DNA from: a virus
Strand: one strand, 5' to 3'
Virus record (IMG/VR): IMGVR_UViG_3300034407_001272
Coordinates: 1-30,136 of that record
DNA length: 30,136 nucleotides
This document shows positions 1-7,603 of the stretch, piece by piece. The position numbers were made by a program, and so were the translations under genes. Within the stretch, counting starts at the first letter, position 1; each line of letters begins with the position of its first letter. Below the pieces are notes generated by a model. That model worked only from the letters and a program-made list of their open reading frames with translations. It had not been told where the DNA came from and did not search any database.

Positions 1-255
1 GGAACAGCGTTCTCCCAGTGGTTCTCCAAGGATCGTGTCGCGGCTGATCTCGCTTTGTTTGTCCAACAGGATAAGCGCGGCGGGATCGCTGCGATGCGTT
101 TAATTAAAGCATACGAGGCGTGGGCTAGAGACATTGGTGTCATGACAATCAGTCTCGGCGTTTCAACCGGTGTTCACCACGACCGCACCCTCGCGCTCTA
201 CGAAACATTGGGCTTCGAAGAACCCTCAGTCGCTCTCCAAAAAAGGTTATCATAA
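1..255 (+). CDS. GNAT-family N-acetyltransferase, C-terminal part (5' truncated by window)
   Basis: The reading frame is open from base 1 and stops at 253-255, so only the last 84 residues are visible. The segment VQQDKRGGIAAMRLIKAYEAWA matches the acetyl-CoA-binding loop and helix of GNAT enzymes (basic residue, then Gly-Gly-Ile, then a helix). The end, LALYETLGFEE, is the typical GNAT 'alone YExxGF' signature. The family moves an acetyl group from acetyl-CoA to an amine; the substrate here cannot be told. GNAT-like genes next to head genes occur in other T7-like phages. The stop codon overlaps the next start (TAATG), so it is probably co-translated with the structural module. Confidence 0.85.
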   Translation, partial: GTAFSQWFSKDRVAADLALFVQQDKRGGIAAMRLIKAYEAWARDIGVMTISLGVSTGVHHDRTLALYETLGFEEPSVALQKRLS

Positions 256-497
256 TGTGCTTTCCAAAAGCCCCTCCACCGCCACCACCGGCTCCGCCTC
301 CACCGCCGCCACCACCCGAACTAAAAGCCCCGACAGCACCTACGCCCAGCGCAGCAATTCTCCCTGATTCACAGGCTTATACGTCGGCATCGTCCAACAA
401 AAAAAAGGGCAAGTCTATACGCAGCAATCTCAGGATCGAACTGGGCAGCGGTAGTGCTTTAAAATCTGTTGGCACTGGGATCAATACAAACCAGTAG
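255..497 (+). CDS. Small Pro-rich virion/ejection-associated protein (T7 gp6.7-like position)
   Basis: An 80-aa protein starting MCFPK, followed by two near-continuous polyproline runs (residues about 7-21), a basic KKKGK segment and the C-terminus NLRIELGSGSALKSVGTGINTNQ. As I recall it, T7 gp6.7, a minor virion protein released at infection, also starts MCFSPK. T7 gp7.3 ends in a SLSV...GGGINI motif that resembles the end of this protein. Position just upstream of the portal also fits gp6.7/7.3. The start is set by AAAGG at about 242-246 with 8-nt spacing, overlapping the GNAT stop. Its last nine residues are identical to those of the next gene product. The role as an ejected protein is inference from position and termini. 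Confidence 0.7.
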   Translation: MCFPKAPPPPPPAPPPPPPPPELKAPTAPTPSAAILPDSQAYTSASSNKKKGKSIRSNLRIELGSGSALKSVGTGINTNQ

Positions 498-508
498 GAG
501 ACGAAACA

Positions 509-889
509 ATGTGTATGCCTAACTTGACGGGTAAAAAAGATCAGCCCCACACTCAAACTTATGCGAATGCGCGTAATGTCATGGATGAGCATTTCCCTGG
601 CAAAGGAGATCGTCCACTTGGTTTTAGTAAAGCCCATTCCTTTAATTCAATATTAGATGGACAGATTGCTAAACAATTGGGAAACGGAAAGCCAGTATCA
701 GATACCACCACAACAAATAGCGGTTCTTCCATCCCTGATCAAAAACCTATGGCAGCAAGTAAGCCGACAGGATCAGTCAGGCGGGTTAAAAAAAAGACCA
801 TAGATAGTAGCCGTGCGGGTTTGACTATAGGCCTAAACGCCAAACCAAGTAGTCAAACTGTTGGCACTGGGATCAACACTAATCAATAA
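509..889 (+). CDS. Small virion/ejection-associated protein, paralogous C-terminus to upstream gene (T7 gp7.3-like)
   Basis: A 126-aa protein starting MCMPNLTGKK and ending SSQTVGTGINTNQ, the same nine C-terminal residues as the preceding gene product. A basic RRVKKKT patch precedes the tail (residues about 91-97). The middle is polar and low in hydrophobics, as expected of a small unfolded protein carried in a phage tail or head. A good AGGAGA site lies just before the ATG. The gene looks AT-richer than its flanking genes. Position between a gp6.7-like gene and the portal suggests the equivalent of T7 gp7.3 (host-range/tail-associated). No enzymatic domain is visible. Confidence 0.65.
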   Translation: MCMPNLTGKKDQPHTQTYANARNVMDEHFPGKGDRPLGFSKAHSFNSILDGQIAKQLGNGKPVSDTTTTNSGSSIPDQKPMAASKPTGSVRRVKKKTIDSSRAGLTIGLNAKPSSQTVGTGINTNQ

Positions 890-900
890 AAGGTAATACA

Positions 901-2430
901 ATGTCAGAAACTGCAAAGGCCCGTTACGCCAAGATGAAGGCGAAGCGCGACCCGTATCTCCGACGCGCACGGGATTGTGCTGAACTGACCATTCCGTATC
1001 TAATGCCACCTGAAGGTCACAACGAACACTCTGTAATGCCCGAACCGTACCAAGGGTTAGGCGCACGGGCCGTTGTGTCCTTGTCGGCTCGGCTAATGGT
1101 TGCGATGTATCCCCCAGGGAAACCTTCGTTCAAGCTAGACATACCACCAGAGGCGCGTATTGCACAAGGTGAGATGGCGTTAGGCTCGGACATCGTGCAG
1201 GGACTAGTGCTTTCCGAACAGTTAATCCAAGCAGAGATCGAAAGAAAACAATGGAGACGTGCAACTAACCTTGCGCTCCAGTATCTTTTGGTCACCGGCA
1301 ATGCGCTCGAAATGATGCAAGCTGACAACTCTATTCGTGTTTTTCGACTAGACCAATATTGTGTGTCGCGTGACATCACCGGTGCTGTCAAAGAGATCAT
1401 TACTGAAGAGTACCTCAGTCCAGAAGCACTGCCAGAATCCGCACGGAAACTGGTGGCGGCTGACGATTTCTCACAGAACTCTGTGCCGCTCTACACGCAC
1501 TGCAAGATGGACAAGACGGGCGTTTTCGTTTGCTACCAAGAGATCAACAGCAAGAAAGTCGCTGGGTCTGAGGGTCGTTATGAAACACTCCCGTACAATG
1601 CATTGCGCTACACCAGTGTCATTGGCGAGGACTACGGGCGCGGCAAAGTCGATGAGCATTTACCAGATTTACGCACGGTTGACGCCTTGTCCAAATCGAT
1701 GCTCGACGGGGCCGCAATGGCTAGTCGCAACGTCACCATGATCCGTCCGAATGCTGCCGGTGGTCTTAACTTGCGACGTCGGTTCGCGAAGGCTGACAAC
1801 GGTGACATCATTGTAGGCAACCCAGAGGACGTTGTGATGTTGCAGTTCGCCAACAACAGCGGAATGCAGTTGTGTGCTAACGAACTCGAAAGACAAACAC
1901 GCGAACTGTCGGCGGCGTTCTTGATGGGCGCGGAGACCGTAAGGGACTCGGAACGTACTACAGCGTTTGAAGTCCGCAAGATGACTGAGCAACTCGAAGG
2001 TACTCTTGGTGGTGTCTACAGCCAGCTAAACGCTGATATGCAGCAAGCCCGTATGTCTCGTCTTGTTCTCCAAATGAAACGCAGCGGACAGCTACCGCCG
2101 TGGCCTGACGGAATGGTCGAGCCGGTAATCCTGACGGGGCTCGAAGCACTGGGTCGTGAGCAAGACATCTCGCGTGTCCAAACGGCTCTCCAGTTTATCC
2201 AAGGGATGCCACCCGAAACACTGGCTTACGTTAAGTTCAGCGAACTGTTGGGCAAAGCGTTCCACGGTCTGAACCTTCCCGACGCTGTTCGATCTGAAGA
2301 AGAAGTCCAAGAAATACAACAGCAACAACAACAGCAAGCCGCGATGCAGCAAGGTGCACAAGCGATGGCGGGTGCGGCTGGTCAAGCGGTCGGCGGTATG
2401 GCTGGCGAACAAGCGATGATGCAACAGTAG
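901..2430 (+). CDS. Portal protein (head-tail connector)
   Basis: 509 aa, close to the 536 aa of T7 gp8. Twelve copies would form the ring at the capsid vertex through which DNA is packaged and ejected. Typical features of T7-type portals are the N-terminal RDPYLRRARDCAELTIPYLMP segment, the region around LSARLMVAMYPPGKPSFKLDI, the TGNALE segment, and the C-terminal helical part with SAAFLMG and RTTAFEVRKMTEQLEGTLGGVYSQL. The C-terminus is a Gln/Ala-rich tail (QQQQQQQAAMQQGAQAMAG). AAAGG lies 7-8 nt before the ATG. Scaffold and capsid genes follow directly. Confidence 0.95.
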   Translation: MSETAKARYAKMKAKRDPYLRRARDCAELTIPYLMPPEGHNEHSVMPEPYQGLGARAVVSLSARLMVAMYPPGKPSFKLDIPPEARIAQGEMALGSDIVQGLVLSEQLIQAEIERKQWRRATNLALQYLLVTGNALEMMQADNSIRVFRLDQYCVSRDITGAVKEIITEEYLSPEALPESARKLVAADDFSQNSVPLYTHCKMDKTGVFVCYQEINSKKVAGSEGRYETLPYNALRYTSVIGEDYGRGKVDEHLPDLRTVDALSKSMLDGAAMASRNVTMIRPNAAGGLNLRRRFAKADNGDIIVGNPEDVVMLQFANNSGMQLCANELERQTRELSAAFLMGAETVRDSERTTAFEVRKMTEQLEGTLGGVYSQLNADMQQARMSRLVLQMKRSGQLPPWPDGMVEPVILTGLEALGREQDISRVQTALQFIQGMPPETLAYVKFSELLGKAFHGLNLPDAVRSEEEVQEIQQQQQQQAAMQQGAQAMAGAAGQAVGGMAGEQAMMQQ

Positions 2431-2439
2431 AGGTGACGC

Positions 2440-3234
2440 ATGACAGACCAAACGATCACAGAAGGTAGTCCAGAATATAACGAAGCGATGGCGACAAAGT
2501 TCCAAAATCGTGAAGTAGTCGACGTCGATCCGGTTGAGAAACTACCCGTTGAGGGCAAACCAGAAGGTGGACATGACAAGTTCTATAACGCTGAAACAGG
2601 TCAATACGATTGGCAAAATCACGCAAAAGAACTTGATTATCGGCTCAATGGTAAACCAGAAGAACCAGCGAAAGCTGAAGACACTACGCCTACTGCCGAA
2701 ACTGAGACAAACGACGAGGCTGTGGCTGACATCGTTACTACCGCCGGTCTGGACCCGTCAGAACTACAGACACAAATACAGACCAATGGTGATCTGTCAG
2801 ATGAGGCATACGCCGCATTGGCTAAAGTGGGTCTGCAACGCGAACTTGTTCAGACGTATGTCGAAAACATGGTGTACCGGCAAGAGGCCAGCACAAAGGA
2901 AGCAATCGATTATGCTGGCGGTGAAGCGGAATGGAATGCGTTGTCGAACTGGGCGAAGGACAACGTCCCAGAAACAGAACTAAATCGCTATAACGAGATG
3001 CTCGGATCGTCTGATTGGACGGTCGCAATCGACGCTCTTCGAACCCGACAACAGCAATCGACAGGTGAACCCTCGCTGTTAAACGGAACGGGCATCACCA
3101 CGTCCACATCGTCTGGCTATCGATCCAAAGCCGAAATGAAAGCGGACATGTCGAACCCCGCTTACCAGAGTGACCCAGCGTTTAGACAACAGGTCGCCAT
3201 GAAAATGCAACGCGCACAATGGGATTTAGAATAA
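2440..3234 (+). CDS. Capsid assembly scaffolding protein
   Basis: 264 aa, acidic and rich in Glu, Gln, Ala and Thr, lying between portal and major capsid genes as T7 gp9 does. It would guide procapsid assembly and then leave the shell. The sequence is low-complexity in the N-terminal third (many EETPKA residues) and helical later. The C-terminus is a short mixed-charge helix (FRQQVAMKMQRAQWDLE), the part that in scaffolds typically contacts the coat protein. The N-terminal PEYNEAMATKF and the YRSKAEMKADMSNPAYQSDPAFR segment near the end are like those of other T7-type scaffolds. Its stop overlaps the start of the next small gene (TAATG). Confidence 0.88.
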   Translation: MTDQTITEGSPEYNEAMATKFQNREVVDVDPVEKLPVEGKPEGGHDKFYNAETGQYDWQNHAKELDYRLNGKPEEPAKAEDTTPTAETETNDEAVADIVTTAGLDPSELQTQIQTNGDLSDEAYAALAKVGLQRELVQTYVENMVYRQEASTKEAIDYAGGEAEWNALSNWAKDNVPETELNRYNEMLGSSDWTVAIDALRTRQQQSTGEPSLLNGTGITTSTSSGYRSKAEMKADMSNPAYQSDPAFRQQVAMKMQRAQWDLE

Positions 3235-3365
3235 TGCCAAAGAAAAAAGGTCTCTATGCCAACATGAATGCGAAAAAGAAAGCTGGGACGTCAAACCCAA
3301 AGTCAAAATCAACTGTGAGTGCTAAATCGTACTCAAATATGAAAAAGGGATTTCCCAAAAAATAA
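3234..3365 (+). CDS. 43-aa basic protein (KKKGLYANMNAKKK type)
   Basis: The start codon shares one base with the scaffold stop. Translation is MPKKKGLYANMNAKKKAGTS, then a Ser/Lys-rich middle, ending KKGFPKK. About a quarter of the residues are Lys and none is Cys or Trp. Small proteins with a nearly identical KKKGLYANI/MxAKK N-terminus are, from memory, common beside capsid genes in marine phages; their function is unknown. It could be a DNA-binding or capsid-associated peptide. The gene ends just before a strong hairpin terminator, making it the last gene of the portal-scaffold transcript. Confidence 0.75.
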   Translation: MPKKKGLYANMNAKKKAGTSNPKSKSTVSAKSYSNMKKGFPKK

Positions 3366-3368
3366 ACT

Positions 3369-3396
3369 TAGGGGGCTTAACGCCCTCTATTTTTTT
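3369..3396 (+). terminator. Rho-independent terminator before the capsid gene
   Basis: An 8-bp stem (TAGGGGGC pairing with GCCCTCTA, one G-U) around a 5-nt loop is followed at once by seven T residues. It lies 3 nt after the stop of the 43-aa gene. It would end or attenuate transcription from upstream and so separate portal/scaffold expression from capsid expression. On the - strand the same stem is followed by a weaker T-rich stretch, so some bidirectional activity is possible. Confidence 0.8.
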
Positions 3397-3575
3397 GCTT
3401 TGCGGTCGTGCTTCTGCCGAACGCACTTGCCCCGCTGACGGCAACCAGAGGTTACTGACTGAGACCGGCAAGTCTCCAAGTGACCTAGCCCTGCACTGAT
3501 TACAATTTGACCCGATACGTCGGACAATCTTTTGGAAAAGACGAAGGCGAAAAGAAACCTTTTAATCTTATTCAA
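3387..3575 (-). CDS. Possible antisense small Cys-rich protein (doubtful)
   Basis: An open frame on the - strand fills nearly the whole capsid leader. Its C-terminal part reads GHLETCRSQSVTSGC followed by RQRGKCVRQKHDRKAKK. The spacing Cys-x8-Cys-x5-Cys, with basic residues around CRxxxxC, is like small Cys/Arg proteins I have seen annotated in alphaproteobacteria and their phages. Against it: only TTG start codons are available, no good ribosome site is visible, and every other gene here is on the + strand. The frame could be chance in a non-coding leader. Confidence 0.25.
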   Translation of the reverse strand: MNKIKRFLFAFVFSKRLSDVSGQIVISAGLGHLETCRSQSVTSGCRQRGKCVRQKHDRKAKK

Positions 3576-3587
3576 ATGGAGACTGAC
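3397..3587 (+). promoter_or_regulatory. Capsid gene leader, probable promoter region
   Basis: About 190 nt lie between the terminator and the capsid start. Since a terminator precedes the most highly expressed phage gene, a promoter (phage RNA polymerase type, as T7 phi10) must probably sit here. I could not identify a consensus, because the cognate polymerase is outside the window and no clear repeated promoter motif was found. The end carries the capsid ribosome site GGAG at 3578-3581. The - strand of this stretch contains a possible small Cys-rich reading frame, listed separately. Confidence 0.45.
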
Positions 3588-4592
3588 ATGGCCTTTGGCG
3601 ATGCATCAAGTCCAGTACGCTTTGGTAAAGGCGCGACGTCTGGTGGCTCACTAGACAACCGTAGCCTGTACCTTGATATCTTTGGTGGTGAAGTTCTCAC
3701 CGCTTTTGACAACGCGACTGTGACCCTCGACAAGCACACCGTGAAATCACTCAACGGTGGTGCTAAAAGTTACCGCTTCCCGAAAACTTGGAAAGCAACC
3801 AGTGAATACCATACTCCTGGGCAAGAAATGCTCGGCAATGATTTCACAACAAGCGAACTGACAATCAACGTAGATGACATTCTTGTGTCTCACTACGCGA
3901 TTGCAGACCTCGACCGCATCTTGTCACACTTTGACATGCGTTCTATCATCTCAGCCGAGATGGGTCGCGCTCTTGCTAAAGTGTTTGACCAGAACGTGTT
4001 CCGTCAGATGATCCTTGCAGCCCGTCAAGCGGCTGTGTCACCATTTCCTGGTGGTTCATCGATAACTGACACTGGTCTCGCACCATCTGCCAGTGGTGTA
4101 TACGACGGTAAGGAGTGGATCGAAGCGATCCGCAACGCCAACATCGTACTGTTCAACAAAGACGTCCCAGAGGACATGCCTAGGTATCTCGCTGTGACAA
4201 CTGAAGTCTTTGACGCGATCAAGTATGCTCAAGACGCTAGCAATCAGTACCTCGTTCTGAACCGTGACTTCGCGGGTCAGCCGAATTCGGGTGGTGTTGC
4301 TGGTCGTGCTGACACGATGGTAATTGACGGTGTGACGATCTGCAAATCGCGGAACATTCCGACTTCCGACGAGACGTCAACTGCGACTGTCTACAGCAAG
4401 TATCGGGCGAACTACACGAACACCGTTGGTGTCATGTGGTGTCCGCAATCTGTTGCGACCGTCAAGCTGCTTGACATCAGCATGGAAACTGAGCGCGACG
4501 TGCGTCGTTTGGAAGACTTTATGGTCTCCAAAATGTTCGTCGGTCACGGTACTATGCGTCCAGAAATGGCAATTGAGTTCAAGTCAGCTTAA
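3588..4592 (+). CDS. Major capsid protein (T7 gp10-like)
   Basis: 334 aa from the chosen ATG, about the size of T7 gp10A (345 aa). It builds the icosahedral shell (HK97 fold expected). The region SRSLYLDIFGGEVLTAFDNATV, the YRFPKTWKATSEYHTPGQEMLG loop and the LDRILSHFDMRSIISAEMGRALAKVFDQNVFRQ helix are typical of this coat family. The start at 3588 is chosen because GGAG at 3578-3581 has ideal spacing. The open frame continues upstream to a TTG at 3507 and an ATG at 3576, but these lack a ribosome site. A terminator follows, as after T7 gene 10. No convincing slippery site for a 10B-type extension was seen. Confidence 0.93.
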   Translation: MAFGDASSPVRFGKGATSGGSLDNRSLYLDIFGGEVLTAFDNATVTLDKHTVKSLNGGAKSYRFPKTWKATSEYHTPGQEMLGNDFTTSELTINVDDILVSHYAIADLDRILSHFDMRSIISAEMGRALAKVFDQNVFRQMILAARQAAVSPFPGGSSITDTGLAPSASGVYDGKEWIEAIRNANIVLFNKDVPEDMPRYLAVTTEVFDAIKYAQDASNQYLVLNRDFAGQPNSGGVAGRADTMVIDGVTICKSRNIPTSDETSTATVYSKYRANYTNTVGVMWCPQSVATVKLLDISMETERDVRRLEDFMVSKMFVGHGTMRPEMAIEFKSA

Positions 4593-4621
4593 TTGTGCGC
4601 GGCAAATGAGCCGCCGATCTA

Positions 4622-4663
4622 AGGGGCATCTGCGGGTAATTCCGTGGGTGTCCCTTTTTTTTT
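4622..4663 (+). terminator. Terminator after the capsid gene (T-phi-like position)
   Basis: An outer stem GGGGCA / TGTCCC (one G-U pair) encloses a weaker inner pairing and is followed by nine T residues at 4655-4663. It lies about 30 nt after the capsid stop and just before the ribosome site of the tail-tube gene. In T7 the main late terminator lies in the same place and is leaky, letting tail genes be made at lower level than capsid. A similar role is inferred here. Confidence 0.8.
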
Positions 4664-4680
4664 GAATTTGGAGAAACGTC

Positions 4681-5277
4681 ATGCTGACCAAGATCGAAGC
4701 AGTCAACATCATCTTGAATGTCATTGGTGAAACACCGGTGTCTAGTTTGGCTAGTGGATTACCCGACGCTGAAGCCGCCGAACTCAAACTGGACCAGACG
4801 GTCAAAGAGGTTTTGGCGAAAGGCTGGCAGCAAAACTCAGAACTAGGCATCACGCTTAGTCGAAACAGTGACAACGAAATCATGGTCCCTGACCAGTACC
4901 TACGTGTGGACACCGTGGGCGACGATAAGGACGTCAACGTGACGGTCCGCAAACAGGACGGTAAACGCAAACTGTTTGATATCGGCAAGTATGTCTACAC
5001 CTTCGACCGTGATCTCAAAGTAGACGTATTGATCTCGCTAGATTTCGATGCGCTAAACTTTGAGTTACAGAACTACATCGCATTCCGTGCGGCCCGTAAG
5101 TTCCAAGAGAGTGCTATGGGCAGCACATTGCTGGACAGTTTTGCCGCTCGACAAGAGCAAGAAGGCTATGCGGCTCTGATGGACATGGAAGCCGAAAATG
5201 AAGACAACAACATTCTGACTAGCAGTGCGTACATGTCTTACGCGACCTACCGCAACTCACCGATATCGGGGAGATAA
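4681..5277 (+). CDS. Tail tubular protein A (T7 gp11-like)
   Basis: 198 aa, matching T7 gp11 (196 aa). It forms the dodecameric gatekeeper ring under the portal. The N-terminus MLTKIEAVNIILNVIGETPVSSL is typical of the family (helix, then IGExPVxSL). Further family-like parts are VLAKGWQQNSE, the beta segment ending FDIGKYVYTFDRDLKVDVLISLDFDALNFELQNYIAFRAARKFQE and a C-terminal helix. GGAG lies 7 nt before the ATG. The tail tube B gene follows after only 2 nt. Confidence 0.93.
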   Translation: MLTKIEAVNIILNVIGETPVSSLASGLPDAEAAELKLDQTVKEVLAKGWQQNSELGITLSRNSDNEIMVPDQYLRVDTVGDDKDVNVTVRKQDGKRKLFDIGKYVYTFDRDLKVDVLISLDFDALNFELQNYIAFRAARKFQESAMGSTLLDSFAARQEQEGYAALMDMEAENEDNNILTSSAYMSYATYRNSPISGR

Positions 5278-5279
5278 CA

Positions 5280-7598
5280 ATGGGTAAACTAGTCCAACAA
5301 GCGATCAAAACGCTATACCAAGGTGTCAGCCGACAGCCCGACCCTGTGAGGCTCCCAGGACAAGTACAAGAAGCAGAGAACGTATTGGTCTCAGTGGTCA
5401 ACGGGGGCGTCGAAAGCCGTCCATCTAGCCGACACATTTCGAACATCGCTAGTATTTCTGCTAGTCACAAACCGGCGATCTATGCGTATGCGCGTGACAC
5501 CGCCGAACAATATATGATCGTGGTGAACAACAATGCGATCAAAGTGTTTGATCTCGACGGCGTCGAAAAGACCGTCACCACGCCAAACGGTGTGGGTTAC
5601 ATCACGGGTGCTGAACGAGACGATGTGTCTTTCGTGACACTGGCAGATTACACTGTGATCGCCAACGCGCAGAAAACCGTGGCGATGACTGCCAGCACCT
5701 ACACCGACCCGTACAAAGCGTTGATCAACTGTCGGACCACGAACAATGCGACTAGTTATTCAATCAGCATAACGACGGGTGGATCGACTAGTACCATTTG
5801 GTCTTACAGTGGGAACTCTATTAGTGGCACTGAAGTCCAATCGAACATCAATTCGAACATCTCGTTGCCCTCTGGGTTTACCCACACGGTACTCGACCAG
5901 ACCATCCTGATCCAAGGGAACGCAGCGTTCACAATCGCACACGCTGGCTCGGACGCGACGTATGGTCCGTGGAGCATGACTGAGGTCGTTTCGAAACGAG
6001 AATACTTACCGCTGACTGCACCTACCGGATACAACATTCGCGTCGGTGCAAACGTGGACGGCGAACAGTTTGGCTACTGGGCCAAGTTTGATCCCGACGA
6101 AGGCGGTTGGGTCGAAAGTGCCGATCCTTATGCTGACAATGCGTTTGACGCCACGACCATGCCGCACTTTCTTATTCGAAACGCTGATGGAACCTTTACG
6201 TTTAAACAAGGAACCTACGCTAGTCGGATCGCTGGTGACATCGAAACGGTCCCTGATCCAGACTTTGTGGGATCGAAGGTTACCGCATTGTTTTACCACC
6301 GCAACCGTCTAGGATTTGTGTCTGGCGAAACGGTGTTCTTCAGTCAGTCCGGTAAGTACTTTACTTTTTGGCCTGACTTTTCGACACAATCATTAGACAG
6401 CGATGGGTTTGGACTAACAGTGTCCTCAGACACGGTGAACAATTTGGTCCACGCTACAGCGTTTCGTAAGTCACTCTTTCTGACATCCGACAAGGCACAA
6501 TTCGAAGTCAGCGGGTCCGAGAAGCTGGCCCCATCGACTGCCAGTGTGGATCGCGCAACGACCTATCTGACAGAACCAAAGTGCCGCCCGATTACGCTTG
6601 GTAACACGCTGTACTTTGCGGCTCAGTCGGGCAGAGACGCAGTGGTCTTTGAGTATCAATACGATGACACGTCGGTGTCAAACGTCGCTCAAGACATTAC
6701 ACTTCACGCATTGTCGTATGTCCCTGCACCCATCGTAAGAATGACCGGCGATCCGACTAATGATCTCATATTTGTCCTCAGTGAGTCAGAACCAAACGCA
6801 CTCTACTGCTACAAGATGTACATGGACGGAAACACCAAGGCCCAATCAGCTTGGACCAAATGGACCTTTGGGACCGGCTCAGTCATTAAGTTCATGCAGA
6901 TCATCAACGGTGAACTGTTCATGGTCCTGACGCGCAACGGTGCGACTGTCTTTGAGAAAATCTTCTTGCGCTACGAGTTGTCAAACGAAAAGCACCCGTA
7001 CCAGATCAGCATGGATCGTCAGGTATCACTGACGGGAACCTATGCCGCCGGTACGGGTCTGACCACTTGGACCACTCCGTATCCGCACCAAGACGCCGCG
7101 ACCGTTGTGCTGTCTACCGACTTTACGACCGGCCTCGTTGGTGAAGTTCTAAACGTCTCGCACCCGACTAGCACAACGATCACAGCGGTTGGAGACTTTA
7201 GCACCGGTGCAGCTATCGTTGGGACCACGTTCACCTCTCGCGTAGTCCTCTCGAAGCTGTATCCGCGTGATCCTCAAAGTCAGCAAACGACTATTACCAC
7301 GGGCCGCTTTCAGTTGAAAAACATGAAGTTCAACTTCAAGGACACGGGTCATTTCAAGGTGCAAGTCACCGCTGACTTTCGAGCCGCAAAGACCTTTCAG
7401 TTCACGGGACGGATCGTCGGGTCTGGAGCCAACCTGATTGGTGTCCCTGCGATTGCCCCCTTGGGGTCATTTAAGTGTCCTGTGATGTCACGATCAGACA
7501 CCGTCGAAATACAAATACTCAATGACACAGAGAAACCCATGAACATCACGTCGATAGATTACACAGGATTGTTCAACGAAATTACGAGAGCGGGGTAA
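5280..7598 (+). CDS. Tail tubular protein B / nozzle (T7 gp12-like)
   Basis: 772 aa, close to T7 gp12 (794 aa). It forms the nozzle at the tail tip through which proteins and DNA leave. The N-terminus (QQAIKTLYQGVSRQPDPVRLPGQVQEAENVLVSVVNGGVESRPSS) is the diagnostic family segment: a YQGVSRQP motif and a segment ending in VxxGxxSRP. The rest is beta-rich; internal landmarks include FYHRNRLGFVSGETVFFSQSG (about residue 338) and ALSYVPAPIVRMTGDP. No hydrolase domain is evident. The gene is the second of a tightly spaced tail operon. Confidence 0.94.
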   Translation: MGKLVQQAIKTLYQGVSRQPDPVRLPGQVQEAENVLVSVVNGGVESRPSSRHISNIASISASHKPAIYAYARDTAEQYMIVVNNNAIKVFDLDGVEKTVTTPNGVGYITGAERDDVSFVTLADYTVIANAQKTVAMTASTYTDPYKALINCRTTNNATSYSISITTGGSTSTIWSYSGNSISGTEVQSNINSNISLPSGFTHTVLDQTILIQGNAAFTIAHAGSDATYGPWSMTEVVSKREYLPLTAPTGYNIRVGANVDGEQFGYWAKFDPDEGGWVESADPYADNAFDATTMPHFLIRNADGTFTFKQGTYASRIAGDIETVPDPDFVGSKVTALFYHRNRLGFVSGETVFFSQSGKYFTFWPDFSTQSLDSDGFGLTVSSDTVNNLVHATAFRKSLFLTSDKAQFEVSGSEKLAPSTASVDRATTYLTEPKCRPITLGNTLYFAAQSGRDAVVFEYQYDDTSVSNVAQDITLHALSYVPAPIVRMTGDPTNDLIFVLSESEPNALYCYKMYMDGNTKAQSAWTKWTFGTGSVIKFMQIINGELFMVLTRNGATVFEKIFLRYELSNEKHPYQISMDRQVSLTGTYAAGTGLTTWTTPYPHQDAATVVLSTDFTTGLVGEVLNVSHPTSTTITAVGDFSTGAAIVGTTFTSRVVLSKLYPRDPQSQQTTITTGRFQLKNMKFNFKDTGHFKVQVTADFRAAKTFQFTGRIVGSGANLIGVPAIAPLGSFKCPVMSRSDTVEIQILNDTEKPMNITSIDYTGLFNEITRAG

Positions 7599-7603
7599 AC
7601 ATC

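Noticed and set aside
3369-3575. Possible tRNA or structured RNA in the capsid leader
   Set aside because: The stretch has several short complementary segments, but no cloverleaf with a TTC-type loop or acceptor stem could be drawn.
4560-4665. Programmed frameshift extending the capsid protein (10A/10B type)
   Set aside because: The +1 frame stays open to 4665, but there is no slippery heptamer near the stop, the extension runs through the terminator hairpin, and the -1 frame adds only a few residues.
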